A DNA stretch of 64,000 nt from Kitasatospora sp. GP82 (GTDB lineage: Bacteria; Actinomycetota; Actinomycetes; Streptomycetales; Streptomycetaceae): assembly GCF_029892105.1 (NCBI RefSeq), contig NZ_JARZAJ010000004.1, forward strand, positions 124,001 to 188,000, written 5' to 3'. The translations under genes and the position numbers were made by a program. Shown here in pieces: positions 1-8,902 of the stretch. The notes below the pieces were generated by a model. It was not told the origin of the DNA. It did no database searches and worked only from the letters and a program-made list of their open reading frames with translations. Within the stretch, counting starts at the first letter, position 1. Each line of letters opens with the position of its first letter.

Positions 1-1
1 C

Positions 2-607
2 TACTGCGCGACCAAGGTGGCCGTGTTCCCCGGCGCCCTCGACCAGGCCACCGGCCGGCGCACCAGCTTCGGCATCGCCAACACCGACCGGCTGCTGGGC
101 CGCTACCCCGGTCTGATCGGGGTCAAGAACGGCTTCACCACCAAGGCCGGTGCCACCTTCGTCGGGGCCGCCGAGCGCGGCGGCCGGACGCTGCTGGTCG
201 CGGTGATGCACCCGGAGTCGTACATGAAGGTCTACGACGAGACGGCGGCGCTCCTCGACTGGGGCTTCGCGGCGGCCGGGAAGGTCGCCCCCGTGGGGCA
301 GTTGGTGGAGGATTCGGCGGGGAAGGACGACGCCGCGGCCCAGACGGCCAGGGCCGCACAGGCCGGTGGGCCCGCGAAAACGGCGGCGGTGCGGCGGGAC
401 GAGGCCGGGGTGGGCGGCTGGGTCGCGGCCGGGCTGTGCGGGCTGGCCGGGATGGCCGGGATGGCCGCGCTGCTCCGTCTGCTGACGAGGCGTCGCCGGG
501 CCCGGCGGCTCTGGCCCGGGACCCCGTCCGAGACCGGCACCGAGGCCGTGGGCGCAACCGCCGTGGACCCCGCTGAGCACGCAGAGTCTCGCCCGGGCAG
601 GGCCTAG
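2..607 (+). CDS. D-alanyl-D-alanine carboxypeptidase (serine-type, PBP5-like), C-terminal part
   Basis: The gene is open at the left edge, reading Y-C-A-T-K before the first internal GTG at position 17; the catalytic SxxK and SxN motifs lie outside the window. The visible part contains GIANTDRLLGRYPGLIG followed by VKNGFTTKAGATF, which is the third penicillin-binding motif (usually KTG, here KNG), then the typical AAERGGRTLLVAVM strand and a YDETAALLDWGF tail. After an Ala-rich linker there is one membrane segment (GWVAAGLCGLAGMAGMAALL) and an Arg-rich cytoplasmic tail, so the enzyme is anchored with its domain outside, where it trims pentapeptide stems of peptidoglycan. Its TAG stop lies inside the same CTAG as the stop of the converging methyltransferase. 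Confidence 0.85.
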   Translation, partial: YCATKVAVFPGALDQATGRRTSFGIANTDRLLGRYPGLIGVKNGFTTKAGATFVGAAERGGRTLLVAVMHPESYMKVYDETAALLDWGFAAAGKVAPVGQLVEDSAGKDDAAAQTARAAQAGGPAKTAAVRRDEAGVGGWVAAGLCGLAGMAGMAALLRLLTRRRRARRLWPGTPSETGTEAVGATAVDPAEHAESRPGRA

Positions 608-1452
608 CGTGCGGCCAGGCGGCGGCGGAGGGCTCGGGTCGCGATCGGGGGGAGGAGGTCGAGGGCGAGGCGGCGGGTGGTGGAGCGCCTGGGCGGCTGC
701 GGGGCGGGCCCGGCGGGTTCGTCCCAGGCGAGGCGGTGGACGGTGTGGCCGGCGATGGTCTCCTCGTCCATCCGGTACCCCTCGGCGCGCCAGTCCCGGG
801 TGCACAGCTCGTGCCGGGCGGCCTCGGCGTCACCCCAGGTGCCGTAGAACTTCTCGGGTGTCAGGCAGACGGGCCGCAGGCCGTGGTCGAAGACCGCCTG
901 CCAGACCGCCGCCGCGACGCCCGGTGTGTGCTCGGAGCGGTAGTCGTCCAGGCTGACCAGGCCGTTCGGGCCGAGCGCGGCCCTGGCCACCTGGATGTCG
1001 TCGGCCACGTGCTCGTACAGGTGCGAGGCGTCCACATGGACGAAGCGGCAGCTCCCGGCGGGAATGCGTCCGTCGGCGAGGACCGAGGTCGGGGCCTGGA
1101 TCACCGTGGGCAGCCGGCGGTGGAAGGCCAGGTAGTTGGCCTCGAAGGCCCGGCGGGTGAGGGTGTGCCGGTAGGACATGGACATCTCGGCGGAGTTGTC
1201 ATCGTCCGGTGCATCGGAGTCGAAGAGGTCGCAGACGGTGAGCGTCTCGCCGGGCCCGAGGTGGCCGCCGAGCAGGATCGCGCTGCGGCCGAGATAGGTG
1301 CCGAGCTCCAGGATGTCGCCGGTGGTCCCGGCGGCGGTCTGACGGTCCAGCAGCCAGTCGAAGACCTGCTGGTCGGCCTTCCAGAACCAGCCGGGAACGT
1401 CGTCCGGAGTACGGGGGGTGGGGTTGCCGGGGTCGGCTTCTGTGGTGATCAC
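604..1452 (-). CDS. Class I SAM-dependent methyltransferase (Methyltransf_24 type)
   Basis: A protein of 282 residues from a GTG start. DILELGTYLGRSAILLGG is a motif-I variant of SAM methyltransferases of the TylF/cephalosporin-hydroxylase-like group, followed by the acidic strand VCDLFDSD and, later, FVHVDASHLYEHVADDI, the usual metal- or substrate-side acidic region, and VSLDDY. The substrate cannot be read from sequence; neighbours suggest sugar or cell-wall glycan methylation, which is inference. It converges on the carboxypeptidase with both stops in one CTAG, and lies 37 bases downstream of the YihY gene on the same strand, so the two may be cotranscribed. No signal peptide; cytoplasmic. 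Confidence 0.75.
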   Translation of the reverse strand: MITTEADPGNPTPRTPDDVPGWFWKADQQVFDWLLDRQTAAGTTGDILELGTYLGRSAILLGGHLGPGETLTVCDLFDSDAPDDDNSAEMSMSYRHTLTRRAFEANYLAFHRRLPTVIQAPTSVLADGRIPAGSCRFVHVDASHLYEHVADDIQVARAALGPNGLVSLDDYRSEHTPGVAAAVWQAVFDHGLRPVCLTPEKFYGTWGDAEAARHELCTRDWRAEGYRMDEETIAGHTVHRLAWDEPAGPAPQPPRRSTTRRLALDLLPPIATRALRRRLAAR

Positions 1453-1489
1453 GGAGTGGGTCCAGGGGGGGGTGGCGGGGCGTGGGCGG

Positions 1490-2404
1490 TCAGTCGGAGG
1501 TGGCGGCCGCGAGGGCGGCCCTGGCCTGTTCGGCGGCGCGTTCGCGGGCGGCCTCGGGATCGGCGAGGGCGGTCCAGGAGACGCAGTACATCAGCAGCCG
1601 GGAGACGAAGTTGATCCAGAGCAGCAGGGCGACCGGGACGCCGAAGGCGCCGTACAGACTCCTCCCGGCCACCCTGTTGAGGTAGGAGGAGAGCAGTACC
1701 TTGAGCACCTCGAAGCCGACCGCTCCGATCAGCGCACCGGTCAGTACCGCGCTGCGGTGCTGGCCGCCGATCCGGGGGAACGGACCGAGCAGGTAGGCGA
1801 AGAGCACCAGGTCGGAGGCGACCGCGATCAGGAAGCCGACGGCGGTCAGCAGGTAGCGGCCGGGACCGTCACCGGCGAGGCCGATCCGCTCGGCCACCCG
1901 CTGGGCCAGGCTGCTGCCCACGGCGGAGGCACCCAGGGAGACGGTGGTGACCAGGCCGAGACCGACCAGGACCACGCAGTCCCAGACCTTTCGCTGCACG
2001 AAGTTGGCGTTCTCCTCGGGCAGTTGCCAGATGTCGCGGATCGAGCCGCGCATGGTGTCCACCCAGCCGAGGCCCGAGACCAGCAGGACGACGCCGCTGA
2101 TCACCCCGATGGTCGCGGCGTTGGCGACCAGAGCGTTCAGGTCGAGTGCGCTGGACAGGCCGGGGACCTGCCGGCCGATGTCCTTCTGCAGCTGCTGCAC
2201 CCGGGAGGCGGAGAGCGTACCGGCGGCGATGGCCAGGGCCACGGTCAGCAGTGGGAAGAGGGCGAGGAAGCCGAAGAAGGTGACGGCTCCGGCGAGACGG
2301 TTGCCCCTGAGTGCGGTGAAGTGGGCATATGCCAGGTACGGGCGGCTGCGCAGCACCCGGGCGACGAGCGGGCCGATCACCGGCAGTCGGGTCAGGAATT
2401 CCAT
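1490..2404 (-). CDS. YihY/virulence factor BrkB family membrane protein
   Basis: The start is placed at the ATG at 2404 because GGGAG lies seven bases upstream; a longer reading frame to 2497 adds a Cys/Arg-rich stretch unlike the family. The 304-residue protein has the family pattern: LRGNRLAGAVTFFGFLALFPLL near the N-terminus, an amphipathic loop with LQQLQKDIGRQVPGL-like residues, then several membrane helices and the conserved YGAFGVPVALLLWINFVSRLLMY near the C-terminus. Members were once called ribonuclease BN or BrkB, but their activity is unknown; they are polytopic inner-membrane proteins of about 300 residues. Followed by the methyltransferase on the same strand. Confidence 0.85.
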   Translation of the reverse strand: MEFLTRLPVIGPLVARVLRSRPYLAYAHFTALRGNRLAGAVTFFGFLALFPLLTVALAIAAGTLSASRVQQLQKDIGRQVPGLSSALDLNALVANAATIGVISGVVLLVSGLGWVDTMRGSIRDIWQLPEENANFVQRKVWDCVVLVGLGLVTTVSLGASAVGSSLAQRVAERIGLAGDGPGRYLLTAVGFLIAVASDLVLFAYLLGPFPRIGGQHRSAVLTGALIGAVGFEVLKVLLSSYLNRVAGRSLYGAFGVPVALLLWINFVSRLLMYCVSWTALADPEAARERAAEQARAALAAATSD

Positions 2405-2544
2405 CGGCACGCTCCCGCCCCGCCGGGGCAGACGAAAGGGACAGAGCAGACAGCAACCCTGTATATCCCGGCAGGTCGGCCGGACGGGATACGGCACTCC
2501 GAGTTCACGTCATCAGCAGCATCGGCGGCCTGGACCCTGCGGTC

Positions 2545-4299
2545 CTACTCCGGTGACGGCGGCTTGCCGCCGCAGTAGGCGGTCCAGTTCTTGAAGTCGA
2601 CGTTGCCGCACCAGAGCCGGGTGTCCTTGCTGTCCTGCGGCCGCCAGTCCTCGTGCGGAGCGGTGCAGGTGTGCCCGGGGGCGTAGCGCGGGCAGCTGCC
2701 GTCGGCGCGTTCCAGGGTGTGCGAGCGCCAGGCGTCGATGCCCATCGTGCCGGTCTGCGGCACGGCGGGCATGTACCGGTTGGCGGACCACGAGGCGGCC
2801 ATCGCGCCGAAGACGGCCAGCGCGCAGAGCGATCCCGCCGCCAGCCGTCGGCCGAGGAACCGCGGCAGCCGTACCGGTCGGCCGGGGGTCAGCCGCAGCC
2901 AGGCGGTGCGCAGGGCACCGGAGAGCAGCATCGCGGCGAGCACGGTGAGGACGATCAGCGAGTACAGGATCAGCCAGGTGGTGCGCGGGTAGAGCATCAC
3001 GGCCTGGTCGCGCTGCATGTGCCCGGCGAACCAGAAGCGCAGCACCCAGGCGCTGACCAGGCAGCTGAGCGCGGCGATCACCGGAGGCCGGCGCAGGCCG
3101 AGCGCCAGGGCGAGACCGAGGCCGGCCAGCACGAGCAGCGAGAAGGTGGTCTGCCCGGCCAGTTCGCCGGGCGGTGGCCAGGCCCAGGCGGCGGGCCAGC
3201 CGGAGCGGTCCGAACGCCAGCCGAGGACGTACGCCGGGTCGGTGTAGACGTCGAAGTAGGCGTAGCGGTCGACGGTGCTGGCACCGTGCTCGGCCAGCTT
3301 GAGCAGGAGCGGGGATCCGACGGCGGCCGCAGCGGCCCCCGTGGCGCCGAGCAGTGCGGCGGCCCTGGCCAGCGCGGCTCTGCCCTGCCGCCACGGGACC
3401 AGAACCAGGACGGCGACCAGGACACCCGGGGTGGACCAGACGAACCAGCCCGAGTAGACCAGGAAGAGCAGGCCGAGGACGGCGCCGAGGGCGGCGCCGC
3501 GCAGCAGGGCGGCGCGGACGGTCCGGCGGCCGGCGAGGACGAGTTCGGTGAGCAGGCGGCCGATCAGCGGCAGCAGCACCACCATCACCAGGTGGCTGTA
3601 CGGCCGGATCGGGTCGAGGAAGAGGATCGCGGCGGGCAGGGCGAGGACGAGTGCCCAGACGGGGCGGAGCAGGGTGCGCCAGGCGAGGTAGCAGAGTGGG
3701 CCGAAGACGGCGCTGAGCAGGAGTTGGAGGTCCTTGAGGGCAAAACCGACGTGGCCCTGGCGTAGGTACTTGGCCCACGCGGCAAGCAGCACGATGAAGC
3801 CGGGCGGGTAGACGTCGGGCAGTCCTTCGCCGCGCAGGAAGGAGGCGGCGTAGCCCTGGAGAGTGCCCGGGTCGCCGTCCTGACCGCCGAGGCCCCAGGG
3901 GGTGCCGCGCAGGGCGACGGCGATGCCGCCCGCGACGATGCCGGTACCGAGTCCCGCGACGGCGGCGCAGCCGAGCCGGAGCACCAGCCCGTAGCGGCGG
4001 TCCTCGGCCCGGTGGGCGGCCCGCACGACGGCGGCGAGCAGCGGGATCGTCAACAGGGCGGCCCGGAACTGGAGTTTGGCCAGGCCGCTGACCTGACCGA
4101 CCCTGATCATCGGGTCCACCTGGATGTTGCGGGCCCAGACCATGAAGCCGACGGCGAGGACGAGTGCGACAGCCGCCTCGGCCGAGGCGGCGAGCAGCCG
4201 TCGGGCGGGTGTTCTGGGCCGGGGCGGGGAGGCGGGCGATGGCGGGTCGGGCGGGATGAGCCGGGGTTCGTCGGGTGCCTCGGCGACCACGTCGGGCAT
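2545..4299 (-). CDS. Polytopic membrane glycosyltransferase, GT-C fold, AftA-like (possible polyprenyl-phospho-arabinose user)
   Basis: A protein of 584 residues starting at ATG 4299, with GGAG six bases upstream. After a Pro-rich cytoplasmic N-terminus there are about eleven hydrophobic segments. The loop with LPDVYPPGFIVLLAAWAKYL and the following DLQLLLSAVFGP are reminiscent of the galactan 5-O-arabinofuranosyltransferase (AftA) family, and the C-terminus is a short Cys-containing outer domain (CPRYAPGHTC and WCGNVDFKNW). Known AftA uses decaprenyl-phospho-arabinose outside the membrane; the phosphoribosyl-phosphate prenyl operon at 20,017-23,322 could supply such a donor. The family assignment is from memory of overall pattern only. 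The gene lies downstream of a paralogue with a nearly identical leader and the same MPD-V start. Other polyprenyl-dependent GT-C families remain possible. Confidence 0.55.
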   Translation of the reverse strand: MPDVVAEAPDEPRLIPPDPPSPASPPRPRTPARRLLAASAEAAVALVLAVGFMVWARNIQVDPMIRVGQVSGLAKLQFRAALLTIPLLAAVVRAAHRAEDRRYGLVLRLGCAAVAGLGTGIVAGGIAVALRGTPWGLGGQDGDPGTLQGYAASFLRGEGLPDVYPPGFIVLLAAWAKYLRQGHVGFALKDLQLLLSAVFGPLCYLAWRTLLRPVWALVLALPAAILFLDPIRPYSHLVMVVLLPLIGRLLTELVLAGRRTVRAALLRGAALGAVLGLLFLVYSGWFVWSTPGVLVAVLVLVPWRQGRAALARAAALLGATGAAAAAVGSPLLLKLAEHGASTVDRYAYFDVYTDPAYVLGWRSDRSGWPAAWAWPPPGELAGQTTFSLLVLAGLGLALALGLRRPPVIAALSCLVSAWVLRFWFAGHMQRDQAVMLYPRTTWLILYSLIVLTVLAAMLLSGALRTAWLRLTPGRPVRLPRFLGRRLAAGSLCALAVFGAMAASWSANRYMPAVPQTGTMGIDAWRSHTLERADGSCPRYAPGHTCTAPHEDWRPQDSKDTRLWCGNVDFKNWTAYCGGKPPSPE

Positions 4300-4309
4300 G
4301 CTGCTCCGT

Positions 4310-4324
4310 TTCCGTCGGGAGGTG
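4310..4324 (-). repeat. 15-bp leader motif shared with 6520-6534
   Basis: Fifteen identical bases (TTCCGTCGGGAGGTG on the plus strand) lie 11 bases upstream of the ATG of the 4299 gene and 20 bases upstream of the ATG of the 6500 gene. The second copy is preceded by an extra TTCCGTCGG unit. It supports duplication of the two genes together with their leaders, or a shared regulatory leader. Confidence 0.6.
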
Positions 4325-4478
4325 ACGAGTAGTGCGGGTGGCGCGGCCTCACCGTCGGGCGGCGCCGGGCAGTCCTCCGGCACTGCGCCCGGCGTAACGA
4401 GACATCACCCGAGTGGGGTACTGAATCGGGGCTTCTTTCGCCCTGACGGGCATTGCGGAAAGCATTGTTGACGGTCCG

Positions 4479-6500
4479 TCAGTCATGGTCGCCCGGGCTT
4501 TCGGTGACGACCGGGCGACCGTCCCCGCCGTAGCGGACCAGGGCGATCTCCAGTCGGCCGGGGCGGTCCGGTCCGGCGAGGCGTTCGGTGTCGGCGGCGA
4601 GCTCGGGGTCGTCCAGGTAGACCCGCAGCGGGACCGACGAACTGTCGGCGAAGTCCACGATCTGCTGCGGGCTGCGGCGCCAGCGGCCCCAGATCCAGGC
4701 GCGCCACGAGCAGCCGTTGTCGCGGGCGAGGACACCCAGCCAGAGGTTGCCCTCGTAAAAGCGCGGGTCCTCGCCCTGGCGGGGCTCGGTGAGCAGGACC
4801 CCGATCCGGGGGTCGGGCACCGGGCGGGTGGCGTTGACGGCCGTGACCAGGGCGGCACTGAACGGGGCGGCACGACCGCCGTGCCGGTAGACGGCACCGC
4901 TGCTGTCCTGCCAGCCGCTGCGAGTGATCCACTTGTCGGGCTGGGCGTTGAGGACCAGGACGGCCAGCAGCGCGAAGGCGGCGGTCCCGGCCCAGAGCGC
5001 ACGCAGCGGCCGGCCCGCGCGGGCCCGCCACTCGGTCGTGCCCACCGTGGGGCTGCGCCGCTCGGGCGACCCGAACAGCGGCACCACGGCGGCGGCGAGC
5101 GCGATCACACCGACCACGACCAGTTGGTGCAGCAGCTTCTCGTAGTAGTACGCGGTGCTCCCGGTGCTGGCGATCTGGTACTCCCGCAGCGACAGCGCGA
5201 GCCCGGCCACCGCCAGAACGGCGCAGAGTGCGGCCCGCCGTACGGAATTGCGCCGGGCGGCCCGGGTGAGCAGGCCGAGAACGGTCAGTGCGAGCAGCGG
5301 CAGCAGCAGGTGCCGGGCGATCGGATAGACCGCGCCCGGCATGGCCAGGACGGAGGCCGAATCCGCCTGCTGCCAGTTGGCGAGCACGGGCAGTGCCGCG
5401 GCCGCACCGGTGAGTACGGCGGCGGCCGACGCGGCCCGCCGCACGGGGCGCCAGCGGCGCCGGTGCACCACCGCCCAGATCAGCAGCAGCGGGACGGCGG
5501 CGCCCAGCAGCAGGTAGTACACGAAGGAGAGGCCGACGGTCAACGAGCCCATCAGCAGCAGCTGTTCGCCCGGCCGGGCGAGCGGGCGCAGGACCAGCGC
5601 GGTGAGCAGGGCGAACAGGGCGAGCCCGAAGATCTCGCTCTCGAAACCCGCGAACAGCAGCGGCGTCGCCTCGACGAGCACCAGGTAGCCGCCGGTCAGT
5701 GCGCACAGCGGCAGCACCGCCCAGCCGCCGAACGCCGGTCCGGCCACCCGGCACACCGCCCAGAGCGCGGCCGCCACGCAGGCGGCGAGCAGGGCTCCGA
5801 CGAGCAGGGTGAAGGCACCGAGGCTGACGAGTGCCTCCGGCGTCGCGGTGCCGCCCCTGGCGAAGGCGGTGAGGACGGCGAGGACCAGGTGGCTGCCCTG
5901 CGGATAGCTCTGGAAGCCGTCCTGGAGGGCGACGGCGGCCTGCTCGCGGTGGAAGACCAGGTAGCCGCCGAACCGGAGCACGCTGTCGTACAGCGCGAAG
6001 TGCCTGGCCAGGTCCTCGCCGTGGAACAGGGCGGCCAGACGGCCGGTGGCGTCCTTGTCGAGCAGCGGGCCGAGGTAGAACCAGCCGACGGCGGCGACCG
6101 CGAGCAGCAGCAGGCGGTCGGCGAGGGGGAAGCCGGGGCGGATGCACTGAGGACGCGTCAGTACGGCTGCGGCGAGCGGCAGGACGGTGGCCTCGGCGAG
6201 GGCGACCGGGTGCAGGCCCCAGGGCCAGAGCGAGGCGAGGACGCCCAGCAGACAGCACCAGCCGGTGAGCAGCCCGGCGGACAGCGCCAGCCGGTCGAGC
6301 ACGGTGAGGCGGGAGCGGAACTGGAGAGCAGTGAGGCCCCAGAGCAGGGCGAGGGTGAGCAGGTCGGCCCGGAGCAGATGGAGCAGCGGCGGAGCGACCA
6401 ACAGGGCGGCGGCCACGGACAGCAGGGCCGGGTCGAGGCGGCCGGGGCGGGTGCGGTGGACCTCGGAGTCCTTGGGAGCCTTGGTGACCGCGTCCGGCAT
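4479..6500 (-). CDS. Polytopic membrane protein with outer C-terminal domain, GT-C/AftA-like paralogue
   Basis: A protein of 673 residues from the ATG at 6500. It begins MPDAVTKAPKDS, matching MPDVVAEAPDE of the downstream gene, and the two leaders share 15 identical bases, so they are likely a duplicated pair. About twelve hydrophobic segments are followed by roughly 150 non-membrane residues (from about DKWITRSGWQDSSGAVY) containing Trp-rich FYEGNLWLGVLARDNG and WRAWIWGRWRR. The layout of a membrane half plus a soluble outer half resembles AftA and other arabinosyltransferases. No catalytic Asp can be assigned with confidence. It probably acts on a lipid-linked sugar in wall glycan assembly. 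A gap of 179 bases separates it from its paralogue. Confidence 0.5.
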   Translation of the reverse strand: MPDAVTKAPKDSEVHRTRPGRLDPALLSVAAALLVAPPLLHLLRADLLTLALLWGLTALQFRSRLTVLDRLALSAGLLTGWCCLLGVLASLWPWGLHPVALAEATVLPLAAAVLTRPQCIRPGFPLADRLLLLAVAAVGWFYLGPLLDKDATGRLAALFHGEDLARHFALYDSVLRFGGYLVFHREQAAVALQDGFQSYPQGSHLVLAVLTAFARGGTATPEALVSLGAFTLLVGALLAACVAAALWAVCRVAGPAFGGWAVLPLCALTGGYLVLVEATPLLFAGFESEIFGLALFALLTALVLRPLARPGEQLLLMGSLTVGLSFVYYLLLGAAVPLLLIWAVVHRRRWRPVRRAASAAAVLTGAAAALPVLANWQQADSASVLAMPGAVYPIARHLLLPLLALTVLGLLTRAARRNSVRRAALCAVLAVAGLALSLREYQIASTGSTAYYYEKLLHQLVVVGVIALAAAVVPLFGSPERRSPTVGTTEWRARAGRPLRALWAGTAAFALLAVLVLNAQPDKWITRSGWQDSSGAVYRHGGRAAPFSAALVTAVNATRPVPDPRIGVLLTEPRQGEDPRFYEGNLWLGVLARDNGCSWRAWIWGRWRRSPQQIVDFADSSSVPLRVYLDDPELAADTERLAGPDRPGRLEIALVRYGGDGRPVVTESPGDHD

Positions 6501-6678
6501 GGTGGCCCGCTTCCGTCGGTTCCGTCGGGAGGTGGGGCGGAAACGGTGAGCGCGCGGCCTGGCGCTCCGCCGGCGAGGCGGCCCCACCGGACCGAGGTTG
6601 GCACAGTCCGGGCCTCCCCTCCATCACCGTTCGACTCCCACCGGCGACGACCACCCGCATGGACGACGGATCTTGCGC

Positions 6679-6785
6679 GCGCGAACAACCCCCTACGAGG
6701 GTGCACGGTTACGCGGAAAGGCCTGCCATGCACCACCAGGGGCGCGGGGAACTGCGCGAACGACCCCTTGCGAAGGTGCACGGTT
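6679..6785. repeat. Direct repeat pair of a 32-bp intergenic element with GGGGCGCGGGG core
   Basis: Copy one is 6679-6710 and copy two 6754-6785; they differ at a few positions only and both read GCGCGAAC-ACCCC-T-CGA-GGTGCACGGTT. Between them, at 6739-6749, lies GGGGCGCGGGG followed by AACTGCGCGAA, a sequence that recurs between genes in many Streptomyces genomes. The same 11-base core occurs at 15,851-15,861 and 29,505-29,515. The second copy runs up to the stop of the GT2 gene. The remainder of 6501-6787 holds nothing else that was recognised. Confidence 0.7.
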
Positions 6786-6787
6786 GA

Positions 6788-7861
6788 TCAATGCAGAGGC
6801 TCGCGCCCCTGAGACAGTGCCTGGCTGCCGCCGGCCGCGGGGGTCGGCCGGAGACGGCGGGCGGCTCGGGCGGCGGCGTGGCGGGTGCGGGCCAGCGCCC
6901 GGACGCTCTGGTAGGTCAAGTAGCGTCCCCGACTGAGGAGTTCGGCGCGGACTCCGCCACTGCCCGGTGTGGACCGGTAGCCGGCCGGCCGCAGCCGGGC
7001 GCAGTGCCGGGCGGCGCGGCGGAAGTACTCGCGGCGGTCGCCGGGCGGGATCCGGCCCGGCTTGCTGATCACGGTGTTGAGGTGGTGCAGCATCCGCCCG
7101 TACACCACGGCGCGCCAGCGGGCCAGGTCCTGGCGGCGGTCGAGGAAGGCGAAGACCAGGTCGTACTGGTCGAAGACGTCGAAGTGCCGGCGGGTCGCGG
7201 TGGCGAGTATGTTGCCGCCTCCCTCGCGCTGGCGGTAGTGGACGCCGACCCGGTCGAGCATGGTGATCCGGCGGGCGGCGAGCATGGCGGGGAAGGTCCA
7301 GGGGGTGTCCTCGTAGTACCCGGCCGGGAAGGTCAGGCCCTGTTCTTCGATGTAGCTGCGGCGGTACGCCTTGTTCCAGACCACCATCAGCAGTTCGAGC
7401 AGGTCGGGGCGCTGGTCGAGGTCGAAGACGTCCGGCCCCCGGCGGGCGAAGACGGGGGCCGAACTGCTGCGGACGACGCGGCCGTCCCAGTACGAGCGGG
7501 CGTAGTCGTAGACCAGGACCTCCGGGTCGGCGCAGTCGTTCAGCCGGTCCTCGACGGCCGCGAGCAGTCCGGGGGTGAGCGTGTCGTCGCTGTCCAGGAA
7601 GAGGACGTAGTCGCCGGTGGCCTGTTCGAGCCCGGCGTTGCGGGCGCGGCCGAGGCCGACGTTCTCCGCGAGGTGGACCACCCGGATGCGCCCGTCCTGT
7701 TCGGCGGCCCGGTCCAGGATGCCGCCGCAGCCGTCGGGTGAGCGGTCGTCAACCGCGATCAGCTCGAAGTCCGCCCAGGACTGGGTGAGGACGGATTCAA
7801 GGCACTCGGTCAGAAATGCCTCGACCCGGTAGACCGGGACGATCACGCTGAAACGGGGCAT
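6788..7861 (-). CDS. Glycosyltransferase family 2
   Basis: A protein of 357 residues with a complete GT-A domain in its first 230 residues: FSVIVPVYRVEAFLTECLES, the nucleotide-binding VDDRSPDG, the GRARNAG motif, and the DxD-type VLFLDSDDTL near residue 95. The later part is Arg-rich and lacks membrane segments, so it should be cytoplasmic or peripherally membrane bound. It transfers a sugar from a nucleotide-activated donor to an unknown acceptor, likely a wall polymer or its linkage unit given the CDP-glycerol transferases a kilobase away. The GT2 domain of the 9001 gene is of the same general kind. No strong ribosome site is visible before the ATG. Confidence 0.85.
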   Translation of the reverse strand: MPRFSVIVPVYRVEAFLTECLESVLTQSWADFELIAVDDRSPDGCGGILDRAAEQDGRIRVVHLAENVGLGRARNAGLEQATGDYVLFLDSDDTLTPGLLAAVEDRLNDCADPEVLVYDYARSYWDGRVVRSSSAPVFARRGPDVFDLDQRPDLLELLMVVWNKAYRRSYIEEQGLTFPAGYYEDTPWTFPAMLAARRITMLDRVGVHYRQREGGGNILATATRRHFDVFDQYDLVFAFLDRRQDLARWRAVVYGRMLHHLNTVISKPGRIPPGDRREYFRRAARHCARLRPAGYRSTPGSGGVRAELLSRGRYLTYQSVRALARTRHAAARAARRLRPTPAAGGSQALSQGREPLH

Positions 7862-8175
7862 TGGTACTCATTCCAGGGGGACGCGAAGGCCGCCGGAGTT
7901 CACCGGACGCCGGGGCGGCACAGGCCTGGTGCGGCCTGGGAAACCGGTCGCGGCGCAGCCCTCACGGAGCCTTCCCGCACCCCCGAGCGGCCTCGACCGA
8001 CTGTGCCATCAACGCCGTAACGAGCCGGCGGAGTCTCGGTTACCTCCGTCGTACCTTCGGGTGAATCGCGCGCACGAGGACCGCCTGGCACCTCTACTCT
8101 CCGTGACAGCTCCATCGCACACCTACCGCGCCGCGTCCGGGAGATCCCGCGTCGGCAGCCTGGGGAGGCCCCGCC
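7862..8175. other. Divergent intergenic region, no feature resolved
   Basis: This 314-base gap separates the GT2 gene and the methyltransferase gene, which run apart. It must hold both promoters, but no convincing -35/-10 pair with proper spacing was found on either strand; TACTCT at 8095-8100 is the best -10-like hexamer. Confidence 0.4.
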
Positions 8176-8811
8176 ATGTCCGAAGTCCGCGAGCCGCAGC
8201 AGCCCGGCTCCCCCAAGGGGGGTGCCACCGCCGACGCCGCCTACACCGAGCGGCTGGTCACCCTGGAGCAGTCCGGCTTCAGGCGGCTGCTGCCCGCCCA
8301 GGCTCCGTACCGCTGGAACCTGCGGCGGCTCGGTCTCGGCCGGGTGCTGGACGTCGGCTGCGGGGTCGGCCGCAACCTCCAGCACTGCGCGGTGGGCAGC
8401 GTCGGCGTGGACCACAACGAGACCTCGGTGGCCACCGCCCGGGCACGCGGTCTCGAGGCCTACACCGCAGCCGAGTTCGAGGCCGATCCGCAGCTGTCCG
8501 GGCCCGGGGCCTTCGACGGCATGCTGGTCGCCCATGTGCTGGAGCACCTGGACGCGGCGACAGGTGAACAGTTGCTGAAGAGCTACCTGCCGAGCGTGCG
8601 CCCCGGCGGCCGGGTCGTCCTGATCACCCCTCAGCCGGCCGGGTACCGATCGGATCCGACGCACGTCCGATTCGTGGACTTCGACGGCCTTCGCGCGCAC
8701 GCCGAGCAGGCCCGGCTGACGGTGGAACGCCGGTACTCCTTCCCGTTTCCGCAGTTCGCGGGGAGGTTCTTCAAGTACAACGAGTACGTCCTGGTGGCCC
8801 TCGTCCCCTGA
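8176..8811 (+). CDS. Class I SAM-dependent methyltransferase
   Basis: A protein of 211 residues; the ATG at 8176 follows GGGGAGG with good spacing. GRVLDVGCGVGRNLQH is motif I of the Rossmann methyltransferase fold, VDHNETSV is the acidic end of strand two, FDGMLVAHVLEHLD is motif IV/post-II as in Methyltransf_11/25 families, and RPGGRVVLITPQ is the usual strand five. It is soluble. Its location between two glycosyltransferases suggests a sugar or lipid acceptor in glycopolymer synthesis (inference). The C-terminal part (FPFPQFAGRFFKYNEYVLVA) is typical of small glycan-cluster methyltransferases. Confidence 0.85.
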   Translation: MSEVREPQQPGSPKGGATADAAYTERLVTLEQSGFRRLLPAQAPYRWNLRRLGLGRVLDVGCGVGRNLQHCAVGSVGVDHNETSVATARARGLEAYTAAEFEADPQLSGPGAFDGMLVAHVLEHLDAATGEQLLKSYLPSVRPGGRVVLITPQPAGYRSDPTHVRFVDFDGLRAHAEQARLTVERRYSFPFPQFAGRFFKYNEYVLVALVP

Positions 8812-8902
8812 GCACCGGCGGGCCCCGACCGCCGTCGGCGGGCCGCCGGAACGCCCCGCGCCGAGCCCGGCTCGGCTCCCCGAAACGGTTACTTCCGGGC
8901 TG

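Noticed and set aside
7..833. Long minus- and plus-strand frames over 135-956
   Set aside because: They are Arg/Pro-rich shadows of the carboxypeptidase and methyltransferase genes with no conserved motif or ribosome site.
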